Positions 56,305 to 64,000 of a stretch of DNA of 64,000 bases are shown piece after piece. This DNA comes from an uncultured Pelagibacteraceae bacterium (GTDB taxonomy: Bacteria > Pseudomonadota > Alphaproteobacteria > Pelagibacterales > Pelagibacteraceae): assembly GCA_902542235.1 (NCBI GenBank), contig CACBTT010000005.1, positions 1-64,000 of the forward strand, read 5' to 3'. The notes under the pieces were generated by a model that was not told the origin of the DNA, made no database searches, and saw only the letters and a program-made list of their open reading frames with translations. Position 1 is the stretch's first letter, and each line of letters opens with the position of its first letter. The translations under genes were made by a program, and so were the position numbers.

Positions 56305-57129
56305 TTACCATTTAGCTGTTGGTGGTAATGACATGAGTATAGCTTCAACATTTCCGCCAGTTTGTAAACCAAATTTTGTCCCCCTATCATGCAATAAATT
56401 AAATTCAACGTATCTACCTCTTTTTTTGTATTGGATTTCTTTATCCTTAATTGTCCATTTTAATTTATTTTTTTTCTCAATTATTTCATTAGAAATATTT
56501 TTAAAACTTATTCCCACTTCTCTAACAAAAGAAAAATCTTTTTCCCAATTATTTTTTTTATAATCAAAAAAAATTCCGCCAATACCTCTTGGCTCTTTCC
56601 TATGCGGTAAATAAAAATATTCATCACACCACTTTTTATATTTTTTGTAATAATTTTTGTTGTGTTTATCGCATGATTTTTTTATTTCTGAATGAAACCA
56701 ATTTTCTAATTTCTTATCTCTCATACAAGGTGTAACATCCATTCCACCTCCAAACCAACCAAATGAAGTAACTATATACCTAGTGTTAAAATGCATTGCA
56801 GGCACATGAGGATTTTTCATATGCATAACAACAGATATTCCAGATGCCCAAAATTTAGAGCTTGTTTTAGTACCTGGAACTTTATTTTTAAATTCATTAG
56901 AAAATTTTCCATAAACTTCTGAAAAATTTACCCCAACTTTATCAAAAATTTTACCGTTTTCTAAAATTCTAAATTGTCCTCCACCTTCATCATTACTTTT
57001 ACTTCTATTCCAATTAGTAATTTTAAATTTGGTTTTTTTGCCCTCTTTTTCCTCTATTTCTCTACAAAGTACTTCTTGTAAAGTTTTAAACCAATTTTTT
57101 GCTAATTTCTTTTTTATGTATTGATCCAT
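56305..57129 (-). CDS. hemF: Oxygen-dependent coproporphyrinogen III oxidase
   Basis: A 274-residue HemF. WNRSKSNDEGGGQFRILENG near residues 40-59, SVVMHMKNPHVPAMHFNTRY near 100-118, WFGGGMDVTPCM near 124-135, HKEPRGIGGIFFDY-like HRKEPRGIGGIFFDY near 176-190, and the C-terminal RGRYVEFNLLHDRGTKFGLQTGG near 237-259 identify it. It oxidises coproporphyrinogen to protoporphyrinogen IX with oxygen. Haem feeds the cytochromes encoded nearby. Abuts trmL without a gap. Confidence 0.97.
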   Translation of the reverse strand: MDQYIKKKLAKNWFKTLQEVLCREIEEKEGKKTKFKITNWNRSKSNDEGGGQFRILENGKIFDKVGVNFSEVYGKFSNEFKNKVPGTKTSSKFWASGISVVMHMKNPHVPAMHFNTRYIVTSFGWFGGGMDVTPCMRDKKLENWFHSEIKKSCDKHNKNYYKKYKKWCDEYFYLPHRKEPRGIGGIFFDYKKNNWEKDFSFVREVGISFKNISNEIIEKKNKLKWTIKDKEIQYKKRGRYVEFNLLHDRGTKFGLQTGGNVEAILMSLPPTAKW

Positions 57130-57606
57130 TTAACCTAACTGTCTTATAAATTCTGAAGCTCCTATGGCCACTGATATTGAAATGTTTAACGATCTTTTAT
57201 TTTTTTGCATTGGAATCTTAATTCTTTCATTAACCTTAGAATGTACATCTTCTGGAACACCAGCACTTTCTCTGCCAAAGAGCAATATATCATTACGCTT
57301 AAATTTAAACTTTGTATAAACTTTGCTAGCTTTTGTCGTCATTAAAACTACTCTATTTTTACTATTTTCATCAAAGAATTCTTTTGGGCTCTTGTAAAAT
57401 TTAATTTCACTGTAATCTAAATAATCCATAACAACTCTCTTGAACCTTTTATCACTAAATAAAAACCCACAAGGTTCAATGATTTCTAAACTAGCCCCCA
57501 AGCAAGAACAAGTTCGAATAATTGAAGCTGTATTTTGAGGAATATCTGGCTGATATAGAGCTACTTTTGGACCGTGTTTTAAAGGTTTCTGTGTCATTGT
57601 TACCAT
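57130..57606 (-). CDS. trmL: tRNA (cytidine34-2'-O)-methyltransferase TrmL
   Basis: A 158-residue SPOUT methyltransferase. Motifs: [31 protein letters not shown] near residues 15-45, DYLDYSEI near 67-74, [13 protein letters not shown] near 112-124 and [20 protein letters not shown] near 138-157. It methylates the wobble base of some leucine tRNAs. An alternative ATG three codons in (57597) is equally plausible. It diverges from petA across a 60-bp gap with a 16-bp palindrome. Confidence 0.95.
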   Translation of the reverse strand: MVTMTQKPLKHGPKVALYQPDIPQNTASIIRTCSCLGASLEIIEPCGFLFSDKRFKRVVMDYLDYSEIKFYKSPKEFFDENSKNRVVLMTTKASKVYTKFKFKRNDILLFGRESAGVPEDVHSKVNERIKIPMQKNKRSLNISISVAIGASEFIRQLG

Positions 57607-57625
57607 AGAAATATCTCTTTTTTAT

Positions 57626-57641
57626 TATATGAAATCATATA
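57626..57641. promoter_or_regulatory. Palindrome in the trmL-petA divergent gap (possible operator)
   Basis: TATATGAAATCATATA has perfect 7-bp arms (TATATGA/TCATATA) around AA. It is centred in the 60-bp gap between divergent trmL and petA, where both promoters must lie. No regulator is identified; AT-rich palindromes arise easily here, so this is a weak call. Confidence 0.35.
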
Positions 57642-57666
57642 TTACCAAAGATATAAAATATTAAAG

Positions 57667-58188
57667 ATGTCAGACCAAAAAGACGAAAAAAAGACCAACA
57701 GAAGAGATTTCTTGTTTACTGCTACAGCCGCTGCTGGTGCAGTTGGGGTAGGTGCTGCTGTTTGGCCACTAGTCGATCAAATGAACCCAGATGCCTCTGT
57801 AAAAGCATTAGCAAGCACAGAAGTAGATGTGAGTTCAATGCAACCCGGACAATCTTTAACGGTTCTTTGGAGAGGTAAACCTGTTTTTATAAAGAGAAGA
57901 ACGGATGATGAAATTAAAAAAGCAAGAGCAGTTGACATCAATGATCTTAAGCATCCTGAAAAAGATGAAGATAGAGCAAAAAATCCTGAATGGTTAGTGA
58001 TGCTTGGGATTTGTACTCATCTAGGATGTGTTCCATTGACAGATAAAGGTGATTATGATGGTTGGTTTTGTCCTTGCCATGGTTCTCATTATGATACATC
58101 TGGTAGAATTAGAAAAGGACCAGCTCCAACTAATATGGAGATACCTAAATACGAATTTGTAAATACTAACACGATTAAGATTGGATAA
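57667..58188 (+). CDS. petA: Ubiquinol-cytochrome c reductase iron-sulfur subunit (Rieske)
   Basis: A 173-residue Rieske protein. The N-terminus [21 protein letters not shown] near residues 10-30 is a Tat-type signal anchor with one membrane helix. The 2Fe-2S ligands are CTHLGC near 117-122 and [20 protein letters not shown] near 136-155. It carries electrons from ubiquinol to cytochrome c1. First gene of petABC; petB begins 2 bp later. Confidence 0.98.
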   Translation: MSDQKDEKKTNRRDFLFTATAAAGAVGVGAAVWPLVDQMNPDASVKALASTEVDVSSMQPGQSLTVLWRGKPVFIKRRTDDEIKKARAVDINDLKHPEKDEDRAKNPEWLVMLGICTHLGCVPLTDKGDYDGWFCPCHGSHYDTSGRIRKGPAPTNMEIPKYEFVNTNTIKIG

Positions 58189-58190
58189 AT

Positions 58191-59462
58191 ATGAGTGATC
58201 ACGAATACACGCCTAGTTCTAAGTTTGGTAAATGGTTTAATGATAGACTGCCTTTGCTTACATTGGCAAATCACTTAACAGATTACCCTACACCAAAAAA
58301 TTTAAATTACTGGTGGACTTTTGGTGGGATATTAACTTTTTGCTTAATTACCCAAATAGTTACAGGATTAGTTTTGGCTATGCACTACATTGCTCATGCA
58401 GATATGGCATTCAGCAGTGTCGAACATATAATGAGAGATGTGAATTATGGATGGTTGTTAAGATATGTTCACGCAAATGGTGCTTCTATGTTTTTCCTTG
58501 CAGTTTATATTCATATTTTTAGATCTTTATTTTACGGATCATATAAATCTCCTAGAGAAATAATTTGGATACTTGGGATTATAATTTATCTGCTAATGAT
58601 GGCAGCTGCTTTTATGGGATATGTTCTTCCTTGGGGACAAATGAGTTTTTGGGGAGCAACAGTAATAACAAATTTATTTAGTGCAATACCACTTGTGGGA
58701 GAGAGCATAACAACTTGGTTATGGGGTGGTTACTCAGTTGACAATCCAACTTTAACAAGATTTTTTACTCTTCATTACTTGATACCGTTTTTAATACTAG
58801 GGCTTGTAGTACTTCACATATGGGCATTACATGTTCCTGGAAATAACAATCCAGTTGGTATTGATATTAAAAAGCCTTCTAAAGATACAGTTCCGTTTCA
58901 TCCATACATCGTAATTAAAGATGCTTTTGCGTTATTAATGTTTTGTATTGTTTTTGCTTTGTTTGTATTTTATCAGCCAAATATTTTAGGACATGCTGAT
59001 AATTATATCGAGGCGGATCCACTTGTAACTCCTGCTCATATAGTTCCTGAGTGGTACTTATTACCTTTTTATGCGATCTTAAGATCGGTTCCTGATAAAC
59101 TTATGGGTGTTGTTGCTATGTTATCAGCTATTTTAATTTTAGCTGCTTTACCATGGTTGGATACGTCAAAAGTTAGATCAGCAGTTTTCAGACCGTTATT
59201 TAGACAGTTCTACTGGATCTTGGTAGCTGATGTTTTAATTCTAGGATATGTAGGGGCGATGCCAGCTGAAGGATTGTACTTGTTAATTGCAAGAGTTGCT
59301 ACAGCGTATTACTTTGCGCATTTTTTAATTATTCTTCCAGTTTTAGGATGGAAAGAAAAAACTACCCCACTGCCTTTGAGCATTACCGAGCCGGTTTTAG
59401 GAGGCTCGCCAAATTTAGCTGCAGCAAGGAGTGATGAAAAAATAGAAAAAACAATAAAGTGA
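58191..59462 (+). CDS. petB: Ubiquinol-cytochrome c reductase cytochrome b
   Basis: A 423-residue cytochrome b with eight or nine helices. Haem ligands occur in [35 protein letters not shown] (near residues 64-103), and [21 protein letters not shown] (near 197-217); [19 protein letters not shown] near 142-160 and the Qo motif [13 protein letters not shown] near 284-296 are diagnostic. It oxidises and reduces ubiquinone at the two Q sites. Between petA and petC, overlapping petC by 4 bp. Confidence 0.98.
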   Translation: MSDHEYTPSSKFGKWFNDRLPLLTLANHLTDYPTPKNLNYWWTFGGILTFCLITQIVTGLVLAMHYIAHADMAFSSVEHIMRDVNYGWLLRYVHANGASMFFLAVYIHIFRSLFYGSYKSPREIIWILGIIIYLLMMAAAFMGYVLPWGQMSFWGATVITNLFSAIPLVGESITTWLWGGYSVDNPTLTRFFTLHYLIPFLILGLVVLHIWALHVPGNNNPVGIDIKKPSKDTVPFHPYIVIKDAFALLMFCIVFALFVFYQPNILGHADNYIEADPLVTPAHIVPEWYLLPFYAILRSVPDKLMGVVAMLSAILILAALPWLDTSKVRSAVFRPLFRQFYWILVADVLILGYVGAMPAEGLYLLIARVATAYYFAHFLIILPVLGWKEKTTPLPLSITEPVLGGSPNLAAARSDEKIEKTIK

Positions 59463-60241
59463 GAAAGTTAAAAAATATTTTTTTTGTATTAATATTCTCA
59501 GTTATAGTACTAAATTCATCTAACTCTGCTGAAAAATCACCTCCTTTTTTAGAGACTAAATGGACTTTCAAAGGTCTCTTTGGAAAATTTGATAGAGCAT
59601 CACTTCAAAGGGGTTATCAAGTATATACAGAAGTATGTGCATCTTGCCATTCTATGAAATATTTAACCTATAGAAATTTAGCAGAAAAAGGTGGTCCAGA
59701 ATTTTCTGAAGCAGAGGCCAAAGCAATAGCTGCAAGTTTTGAGGTAACAGATGGCCCGGACAGCACTGGAGAAATGTTTGTAAGACCAGCCAAATTATCT
59801 GATAAATTCGTGATGCCATATGCTAATGAGCAAGAAGCTAAAGCAGCTAATGGTGGTGCTTATCCACCAGATATGTCTGTTCTAGTTAAGGCAAGAAAAG
59901 GCGGAGCAGATTATATTTATTCCTTATTGTTAGGATATTCTGAACCACCAGAGGGTGTAGAACTTGATGATGGTGTTTATTACAATAAGTATATGTATGG
60001 TAATAAAATTAAAATGCCAGCTCCTTTGTCTGATGATTTAATTGAGTATACAGATGGAACAAAATCAACAGCAGAGCAAATGTCTAAAGATGTCACAAAT
60101 TTTCTCATGTGGTCAGCAGAACCACATTTAGAGCAAAGACATAAAACAGGATTTAGAGTTATAGCTTATTTGATAATATTGACTGTATTGGTTTATTTTA
60201 CAATGAAAAAGATATGGTCACGTGTTGAACCTAAAGTTTAG
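59459..60241 (+). CDS. petC: Cytochrome c1
   Basis: A 260-residue protein. The signal peptide is about residues 1-23; the haem-binding motif is [16 protein letters not shown] near 59-74 (C-x-x-C-H), [22 protein letters not shown] near 118-139, and the methionine ligand lies in NKIKMPAPL near 181-189. A C-terminal membrane helix (about 233-252) anchors it. It passes electrons from the Rieske protein to soluble cytochrome c. The start is GTG, overlapping the petB stop; its end overlaps convergent ychF by 24 bp. Confidence 0.97.
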   Translation: MRKLKNIFFVLIFSVIVLNSSNSAEKSPPFLETKWTFKGLFGKFDRASLQRGYQVYTEVCASCHSMKYLTYRNLAEKGGPEFSEAEAKAIAASFEVTDGPDSTGEMFVRPAKLSDKFVMPYANEQEAKAANGGAYPPDMSVLVKARKGGADYIYSLLLGYSEPPEGVELDDGVYYNKYMYGNKIKMPAPLSDDLIEYTDGTKSTAEQMSKDVTNFLMWSAEPHLEQRHKTGFRVIAYLIILTVLVYFTMKKIWSRVEPKV

Positions 60242-61291
60242 AACATCCCCATCTTTAACGATATAATCTTTACCTTCTAATCTCATTTTGCCGTTTTCTC
60301 TTGATTTTAACCAACCACCACTACCAACGAAATCTTGATAAGACACAGTTTCTGCTCTTATAAAACCTTTTTCAAAATCTGTATGAATTATACCTGCTGC
60401 TTGAGGTGCCATGCAATTTTTGTTAATTGTCCAGGCCCTTGTCTCCTCAATTCCTGAAGTAAAAAACGTCTCTAAAGATAAAAGGTCATATCCTTTTTTA
60501 ATTAATAAATTTAAACCAGTATCGTCAACGTTAATCATTTTCATATAGTTTTTTCTTTCTTCATTTTCTAGTTCATTTAATTGATTTTCTATTTCCGCAG
60601 AAATAGTTAGAGTGTTTTTAGAACCATATTTTTCAATAAAACTTTTTGTATAATCGTTGCCTTTATCAATGCTATTTTCATCAACATTACAAACATACAA
60701 TTTAGGCTTTATTGACAATAATCCTGACAATCTAACATCTTTTTTATCAAATTCATCGTATAATTTATTTATATCATTATTATCATTAATTAAATTTTGG
60801 GCTCTTTCTAGAATTTGGTTTTGATTTTCATCATTATTTTTTTTATTTTTCTTATCTAGTCTTTTTTGAATAGATTCCAAATCAGCCAAAGACATTTCTG
60901 TTTCAATTATTTCTAAATCTCTGATTGGATCAACTGTTGGATTTACATTTTGAATATCATCTGAGTCAAAACATCTAATTAAATGAATAACAGCATCTAC
61001 TTCTCTTATATGGGATAAGAATTTATTACCTAATCCTTCACCTTTACACGCACCCTCTACTAGTCCTGCTATATCAACAAAAGATATTGTAGTATTTATT
61101 TTTTTTTTTGAATTTGAAATTTTAACCAATTCATCTAACCTATAATCTGGCACAGGAACTACACCTATATTTGGATCTATCGTGCAAAAAGGAAAATTTG
61201 CTGCTTGAGCTTTACTTGAATTTGTGAGTGCATTAAATAAAGTAGATTTACCAACATTTGGTAAACCAACTATTCCACACTTAAAACCCAT
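60218..61291 (-). CDS. ychF: Redox-/ribosome-associated GTPase/ATPase YchF
   Basis: A 357-residue Obg-family protein. G1 is GIVGLPNVGKSTLFNALTN near residues 6-24, G3 is VDIAGLVEGACKGEGLGN near 71-88 and YVCNVDEN (the NxxE variant typical of YchF) near 208-215. A coiled-coil insert lies near 140-175 and the C-terminal TGS domain near 272-356 (FTSGIEETRAWTI; HTDFEKGFIRAE). It binds ATP and GTP and the ribosome, limiting oxidative-stress responses in E. coli. pth lies directly upstream without a gap. Confidence 0.96.
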   Translation of the reverse strand: MGFKCGIVGLPNVGKSTLFNALTNSSKAQAANFPFCTIDPNIGVVPVPDYRLDELVKISNSKKKINTTISFVDIAGLVEGACKGEGLGNKFLSHIREVDAVIHLIRCFDSDDIQNVNPTVDPIRDLEIIETEMSLADLESIQKRLDKKNKKNNDENQNQILERAQNLINDNNDINKLYDEFDKKDVRLSGLLSIKPKLYVCNVDENSIDKGNDYTKSFIEKYGSKNTLTISAEIENQLNELENEERKNYMKMINVDDTGLNLLIKKGYDLLSLETFFTSGIEETRAWTINKNCMAPQAAGIIHTDFEKGFIRAETVSYQDFVGSGGWLKSRENGKMRLEGKDYIVKDGDVLNFRFNT

Positions 61292-61852
61292 TTAATTATT
61301 GTTAACTTTGCTTGAGAATAAATCTAATTTTTTATCTATCAAAATAGCAATAGAGTCTATTATATTGTGAGTAATTTTTTCTAAGTGTTCTTGTTCATCA
61401 TCAGAAAAATCATTTAAAACAAAATCTGATACAGACATTTTATTCTCTGGCTTTCCAATCCCAATCCTCACTCTTGAATAGTCTTTTCCAATAAATTTAT
61501 CAATTGAAGCAACTCCATTGTGACCTGCACTTGATCCACCAAATTTTGCTTTTATTTTTCCAAACTCTACATCTAGATCATCATGAAAAACAATGACATC
61601 TTCTGCATCTATTTTGAAATATTCAATTAATTCTCTTATACATATTCCTGAGTTGTTCATGAAAGTCAAAGGTTTGATAGCATAAATTTTCTTTTCCCCA
61701 ATTTTTCCTGTTGTAAGTAAACCCTTAAATTTTGGCTTTTGCTTTGAAAGACCAAATTTTTGATTTATGGCATCTACAACTTTAAAACCTATATTATGTC
61801 TATTATTATGACTGTTTGGGGTTGGATTGCCCAAACCTACGAGTAACAACAT
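61292..61852 (-). CDS. pth: Peptidyl-tRNA hydrolase
   Basis: A 186-residue Pth. LLVGLGNPTPNSHNNRHNIGF near residues 3-23 contains the catalytic histidine and asparagine, PLTFMNNSG near 61-69, HDDLDVEFGKIKAKFGGSSAGHNG near 92-115 with its catalytic aspartate, and VRIGIGKPE near 132-140. It recycles peptidyl-tRNA that drops off ribosomes. It follows rplY by 28 bp, the common rplY-pth-ychF order. Confidence 0.97.
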   Translation of the reverse strand: MLLLVGLGNPTPNSHNNRHNIGFKVVDAINQKFGLSKQKPKFKGLLTTGKIGEKKIYAIKPLTFMNNSGICIRELIEYFKIDAEDVIVFHDDLDVEFGKIKAKFGGSSAGHNGVASIDKFIGKDYSRVRIGIGKPENKMSVSDFVLNDFSDDEQEHLEKITHNIIDSIAILIDKKLDLFSSKVNNN

Positions 61853-61880
61853 TTTATTCTATTATTATTTTCACAGATTA

Positions 61881-62597
61881 TTATTTTTTCTCTGCTTGAG
61901 CTTTTCCTTCTTCTTTTCCTTTATCACCATCTGCAGCTTTTTCTGCACCTTCTTCAGTTTTAGCGTCTCCATCCGCAGCTGCCTCCGCAGTTTCTCCACC
62001 TTCTCCTTCAGCTTCTGCTGGTTTTTCAGGTTCTTTAACAACTGTTGGTGCTGCTACTGTCGCGATTACAAAATCTCTTCCTTGAATTGTAGGTGTTACA
62101 TTTTCAGGTAAATTTATAAAAGATATTTTAATACTTGCTCCAATATCTAAATTATTTAAATCCACAACTAACTCTGTTGGTATGTTTTCTGTGGGACATC
62201 TTAATTCAACTTTTCGTCTTACTATATTCAAAACTCCACCTCTTTTTAATCCTGGTGATAATTCATGGTTTATAAATTTAACTGGAATTTCTAAAATTAC
62301 TTTTGCACCTTTAACAATTCTTAAAAAATCTAAATGTATGGGCTCATCTGTTACTGTATCAAAATCAATAACTCTTGGTAAAACTTTTTGTTCTTTACCA
62401 TTAATATTAATTGAAATTATATTTGATAAAATATTTTCTTTATTTAATAAATTTTTTACTTCTTTAACAGAGACAGAGATTTTTTGATTTGGCTCCTCTC
62501 CTCCATAAATTATTCCCGGAACCATACCTTTACTTCTAAGAGATTTAACTTCACCCTTAGTTTTGGTTTCTCTTATTGTGGCTTCTAATAAACTCAT
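61881..62597 (-). CDS. rplY: 50S ribosomal protein L25/general stress protein Ctc
   Basis: A 238-residue L25 of the long CTC type. The 5S rRNA-binding N-domain is at residues about 1-95 (GEVKSLRSKGMVPGIIYGGEEPNQKISV; PIHLDFLRI), followed by the TL5-like C-domain (VKFINHELSPGLKRGGVLNIVRRKVELRCP). The last 40-50 residues form an acidic alanine/glutamate/glycine-rich tail, unlike the rest of the protein. Binds 5S rRNA in the central protuberance. Between prs (upstream) and pth. Confidence 0.95.
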   Translation of the reverse strand: MSLLEATIRETKTKGEVKSLRSKGMVPGIIYGGEEPNQKISVSVKEVKNLLNKENILSNIISININGKEQKVLPRVIDFDTVTDEPIHLDFLRIVKGAKVILEIPVKFINHELSPGLKRGGVLNIVRRKVELRCPTENIPTELVVDLNNLDIGASIKISFINLPENVTPTIQGRDFVIATVAAPTVVKEPEKPAEAEGEGGETAEAAADGDAKTEEGAEKAADGDKGKEEGKAQAEKK

Positions 62598-62642
62598 AAA
62601 GTGTCGGGTTTTTAACTTATGAAACTAAATTTTACAAGTAAA

Positions 62643-63575
62643 TTATTTAAATAGATCTGATACTGAGGTAGAATTTGATATTCTTTTAATAGCTTCTCCA
62701 ACCAAATTAGAGATTGTTAATACCTCAATATTCTTAGCTTTTTTAACTTTCATTGAATTGTCTATTGTATCAGTTACAACTAAATTTTTTATCGAAGATT
62801 TCTTAATTTTTTCAACAGCATTACCACTTAATACACCATGTGTTACATACACATGAACATCTTTAGCTCCTCTTTTTTTTAATTCAGAAGCTGCATTTAC
62901 AATTGTTCCACCAGAATCGATTATATCATCAACTAATATACAAGTTTTATTTTTCACATTTCCAATTACATTCATTACTTCTGACTTTCCAGGAGCAGGT
63001 CTTCTTTTATCTACTATTGCTAAATCTACATTTAACAATTTTCCTAAAGCCCTTGCTCTTGCAGTACCACCAACATCTGGAGCAACACAGATTATATTAT
63101 TTTTTTTTAATTTCTTTTTTATATGTCTAGCAAATATTGGAGTTGCAAATAAATTATCTACTGGAATATCAAAAAATCCTTGAATTTGTCCAGAATGTAA
63201 ATCAACTGTAACGACTCTATCTGCACCGGCTTTCGCAATAAGATTAGATACAAGTTTTGCAGAAATAGATGTTCTTGGAACCACCTTTCTATCTTGTCTT
63301 GCATATCCAAAATATGGGATCACAGCAGTTATATTTTTGGCCGATGATCTTTTTAAAGCATCAATCGATAGTAGTAATTCCATTAAATTGTCATTTGCAG
63401 GAGATGAAACGGATTGAATTAAAAAAATACTATTGCCTCTAATATTTTCATTAATTTCGATATAGATTTCTCCGTCTGCAAATTTTCTTATGTTTGAATT
63501 CACTAGTCTATTTTTTAGAAATTTAGATATTTTTTGACTAAGATGTTTATTACTGTTTCCTGTGAGAATTTTCAT
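62643..63575 (-). CDS. prs: Ribose-phosphate pyrophosphokinase
   Basis: A 310-residue PRPP synthetase. The flexible loop ends in YFGYARQDRKVVPRTSISAK near residues 90-109, the catalytic region is VTVDLHSGQIQGFFDIPVDNL near 122-142, and the PRPP-binding loop is CILVDDIIDSGGTIVNAA near 210-227. It makes PRPP for purines, pyrimidines, histidine, tryptophan and NAD. A purD gene lies elsewhere in the window. Upstream neighbour is the YfiH/PgeF gene (10-bp gap). Confidence 0.97.
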   Translation of the reverse strand: MKILTGNSNKHLSQKISKFLKNRLVNSNIRKFADGEIYIEINENIRGNSIFLIQSVSSPANDNLMELLLSIDALKRSSAKNITAVIPYFGYARQDRKVVPRTSISAKLVSNLIAKAGADRVVTVDLHSGQIQGFFDIPVDNLFATPIFARHIKKKLKKNNIICVAPDVGGTARARALGKLLNVDLAIVDKRRPAPGKSEVMNVIGNVKNKTCILVDDIIDSGGTIVNAASELKKRGAKDVHVYVTHGVLSGNAVEKIKKSSIKNLVVTDTIDNSMKVKKAKNIEVLTISNLVGEAIKRISNSTSVSDLFK

Positions 63576-63585
63576 CCGAGATTCA

Positions 63586-64000
63586 CTATTTAATCATAAT
63601 TGCAGAAATATTTCTACCATAATCGTTATGCTTATTTTTTTTTGATCTCCTAGAGCTAAAAAAGTTATTTTCTAGAGCGAAGGTATCTTTTCTTATTATA
63701 TCTATTTTTTTAACTCCATTTTCATAAAATTGAGATTTTATATATTCGCTTAAATCAAAATAAATTTTTTTCTTTTTAAATATGAAGAAATTCAAATTTT
63801 TTTTATTTTTTTCCTTAAACAATTTAAAAAAATCATTTTTTACTTCGTAGCTATTTTTTTTTATACATGGCCCGATGCAAGCAATCATATCTTTCTCTGA
63901 GCATCCATTTTTTTTTAAAAGTTTAATTGTTTTTTTTACTATTCCCTTAAAAGCACCTTTCCACCCAGCATGTATTGCACCAACAAATTTTTGCTTTTTT
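63586..64000 (-). CDS. YfiH/PgeF family purine nucleosidase / polyphenol oxidase (partial, N-terminus beyond window)
   Basis: The gene runs off the window at 64000, so only its last 138 residues are seen. VGAIHAGWKGAFKGIV near the window edge is the YfiH histidine motif (HAGWxG), and MIACIGPCIKKNSYEVKNDF follows; the cysteine and second histidine of the site are in the IGPCI and the C-terminal NDYGRNISAIMIK segment. Family members act on purine nucleosides or correct misincorporated residues in peptidoglycan (PgeF); older names call them laccase-like. Not to be read as starting at the internal ATG 63888. Confidence 0.88.
   Translation of the reverse strand, partial: KKQKFVGAIHAGWKGAFKGIVKKTIKLLKKNGCSEKDMIACIGPCIKKNSYEVKNDFFKLFKEKNKKNLNFFIFKKKKIYFDLSEYIKSQFYENGVKKIDIIRKDTFALENNFFSSRRSKKNKHNDYGRNISAIMIK

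Noticed and set aside
63586-63888. Complete 100-residue gene at the window end
   Set aside because: The frame continues upstream to 64000 with the conserved HAGWKG motif, so it is the end of a longer YfiH/PgeF gene.

Overview
This window looks like part of a streamlined, AT-rich marine alphaproteobacterial chromosome of the SAR11 / Candidatus Pelagibacter type. The inference rests on several things visible here: strong AT bias with long A/T runs, gaps between genes that are almost always below 100 bp (none reaches 300 bp), many start/stop overlaps, alphaproteobacterial gene orders (lspA followed by a BamF/DUF3035-like lipoprotein; coxB-coxA-ctaB-ctaG-coxC-SURF1-thrC; petABC; a separate F0 ATP synthase operon), a CcrM-type GANTC methyltransferase, and a crtI-crtB-crtY-blh retinal pathway. 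No rRNA, IS element, prophage or CRISPR array was seen. There is one tRNA gene (Gln, anticodon TTG).

Layout. 1-2155: the 3' end of pmbA/tldE, a DUF6134-like exported protein with a frameshift, a YczE-like membrane protein and an unknown membrane protein. 2164-6057 (minus): typA, then groES-groEL with a clear terminator and a heat-shock-like promoter. 6180-12647 (plus): HAD phosphatase, ribF, ileS, lspA, small lipoprotein, frameshifted pgi. 12639-14467 (minus): rsmD and purD. 14688-20308 (minus): ubiA, msbA, waaA, lpxK and lpxL-like genes for quinone and lipid A / inner core synthesis. 20358-23248: DUF2721 protein, quinone oxidoreductase, pirin, haloacid dehalogenase-like protein. 23266-31387 (plus): rsmE, then the aa3-type cytochrome oxidase genes with assembly factors, thrC and a peroxiredoxin.

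31391-34577 is the main accessory segment. It holds three secreted heparin-lyase-I-like polysaccharide lyase genes, one of them frameshifted, with short repeats and palindromes in the gaps. This is unusual cargo for an oligotrophic SAR11-type genome.

34578-47354 is one long minus-strand block. Read in transcription order it is dciA-like, dsbA-like, smc, atpI, atpB, atpE, atpG, atpF, crtI, crtB, crtY, blh, a 56-aa membrane protein, ispH, thrB, rnhA. It places the membrane part of the ATP synthase directly upstream of the retinal pathway, which is followed by the last enzyme of isoprenoid precursor supply. Neither crtE nor a rhodopsin gene lies in this window.

47355-64000: mutY, an FAD monooxygenase, ccrM with a promoter that carries two GANTC sites, rnhB, a uracil-DNA glycosylase lacking the usual Fe-S cysteines, a TPR lipoprotein-like protein, ispE, tRNA-Gln, the CCA-adding enzyme, greA, hemF, trmL, the cytochrome bc1 operon petABC, then ychF, pth, rplY, prs and the start-less part of a YfiH/PgeF gene.

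Three reading-frame breaks were found (about 868, 11546 and 33556). Two sit in A/T homopolymers and may be assembly errors, slippery sites rescued by slippage, or real mutations. The third looks like a single-base loss in a duplicated gene.
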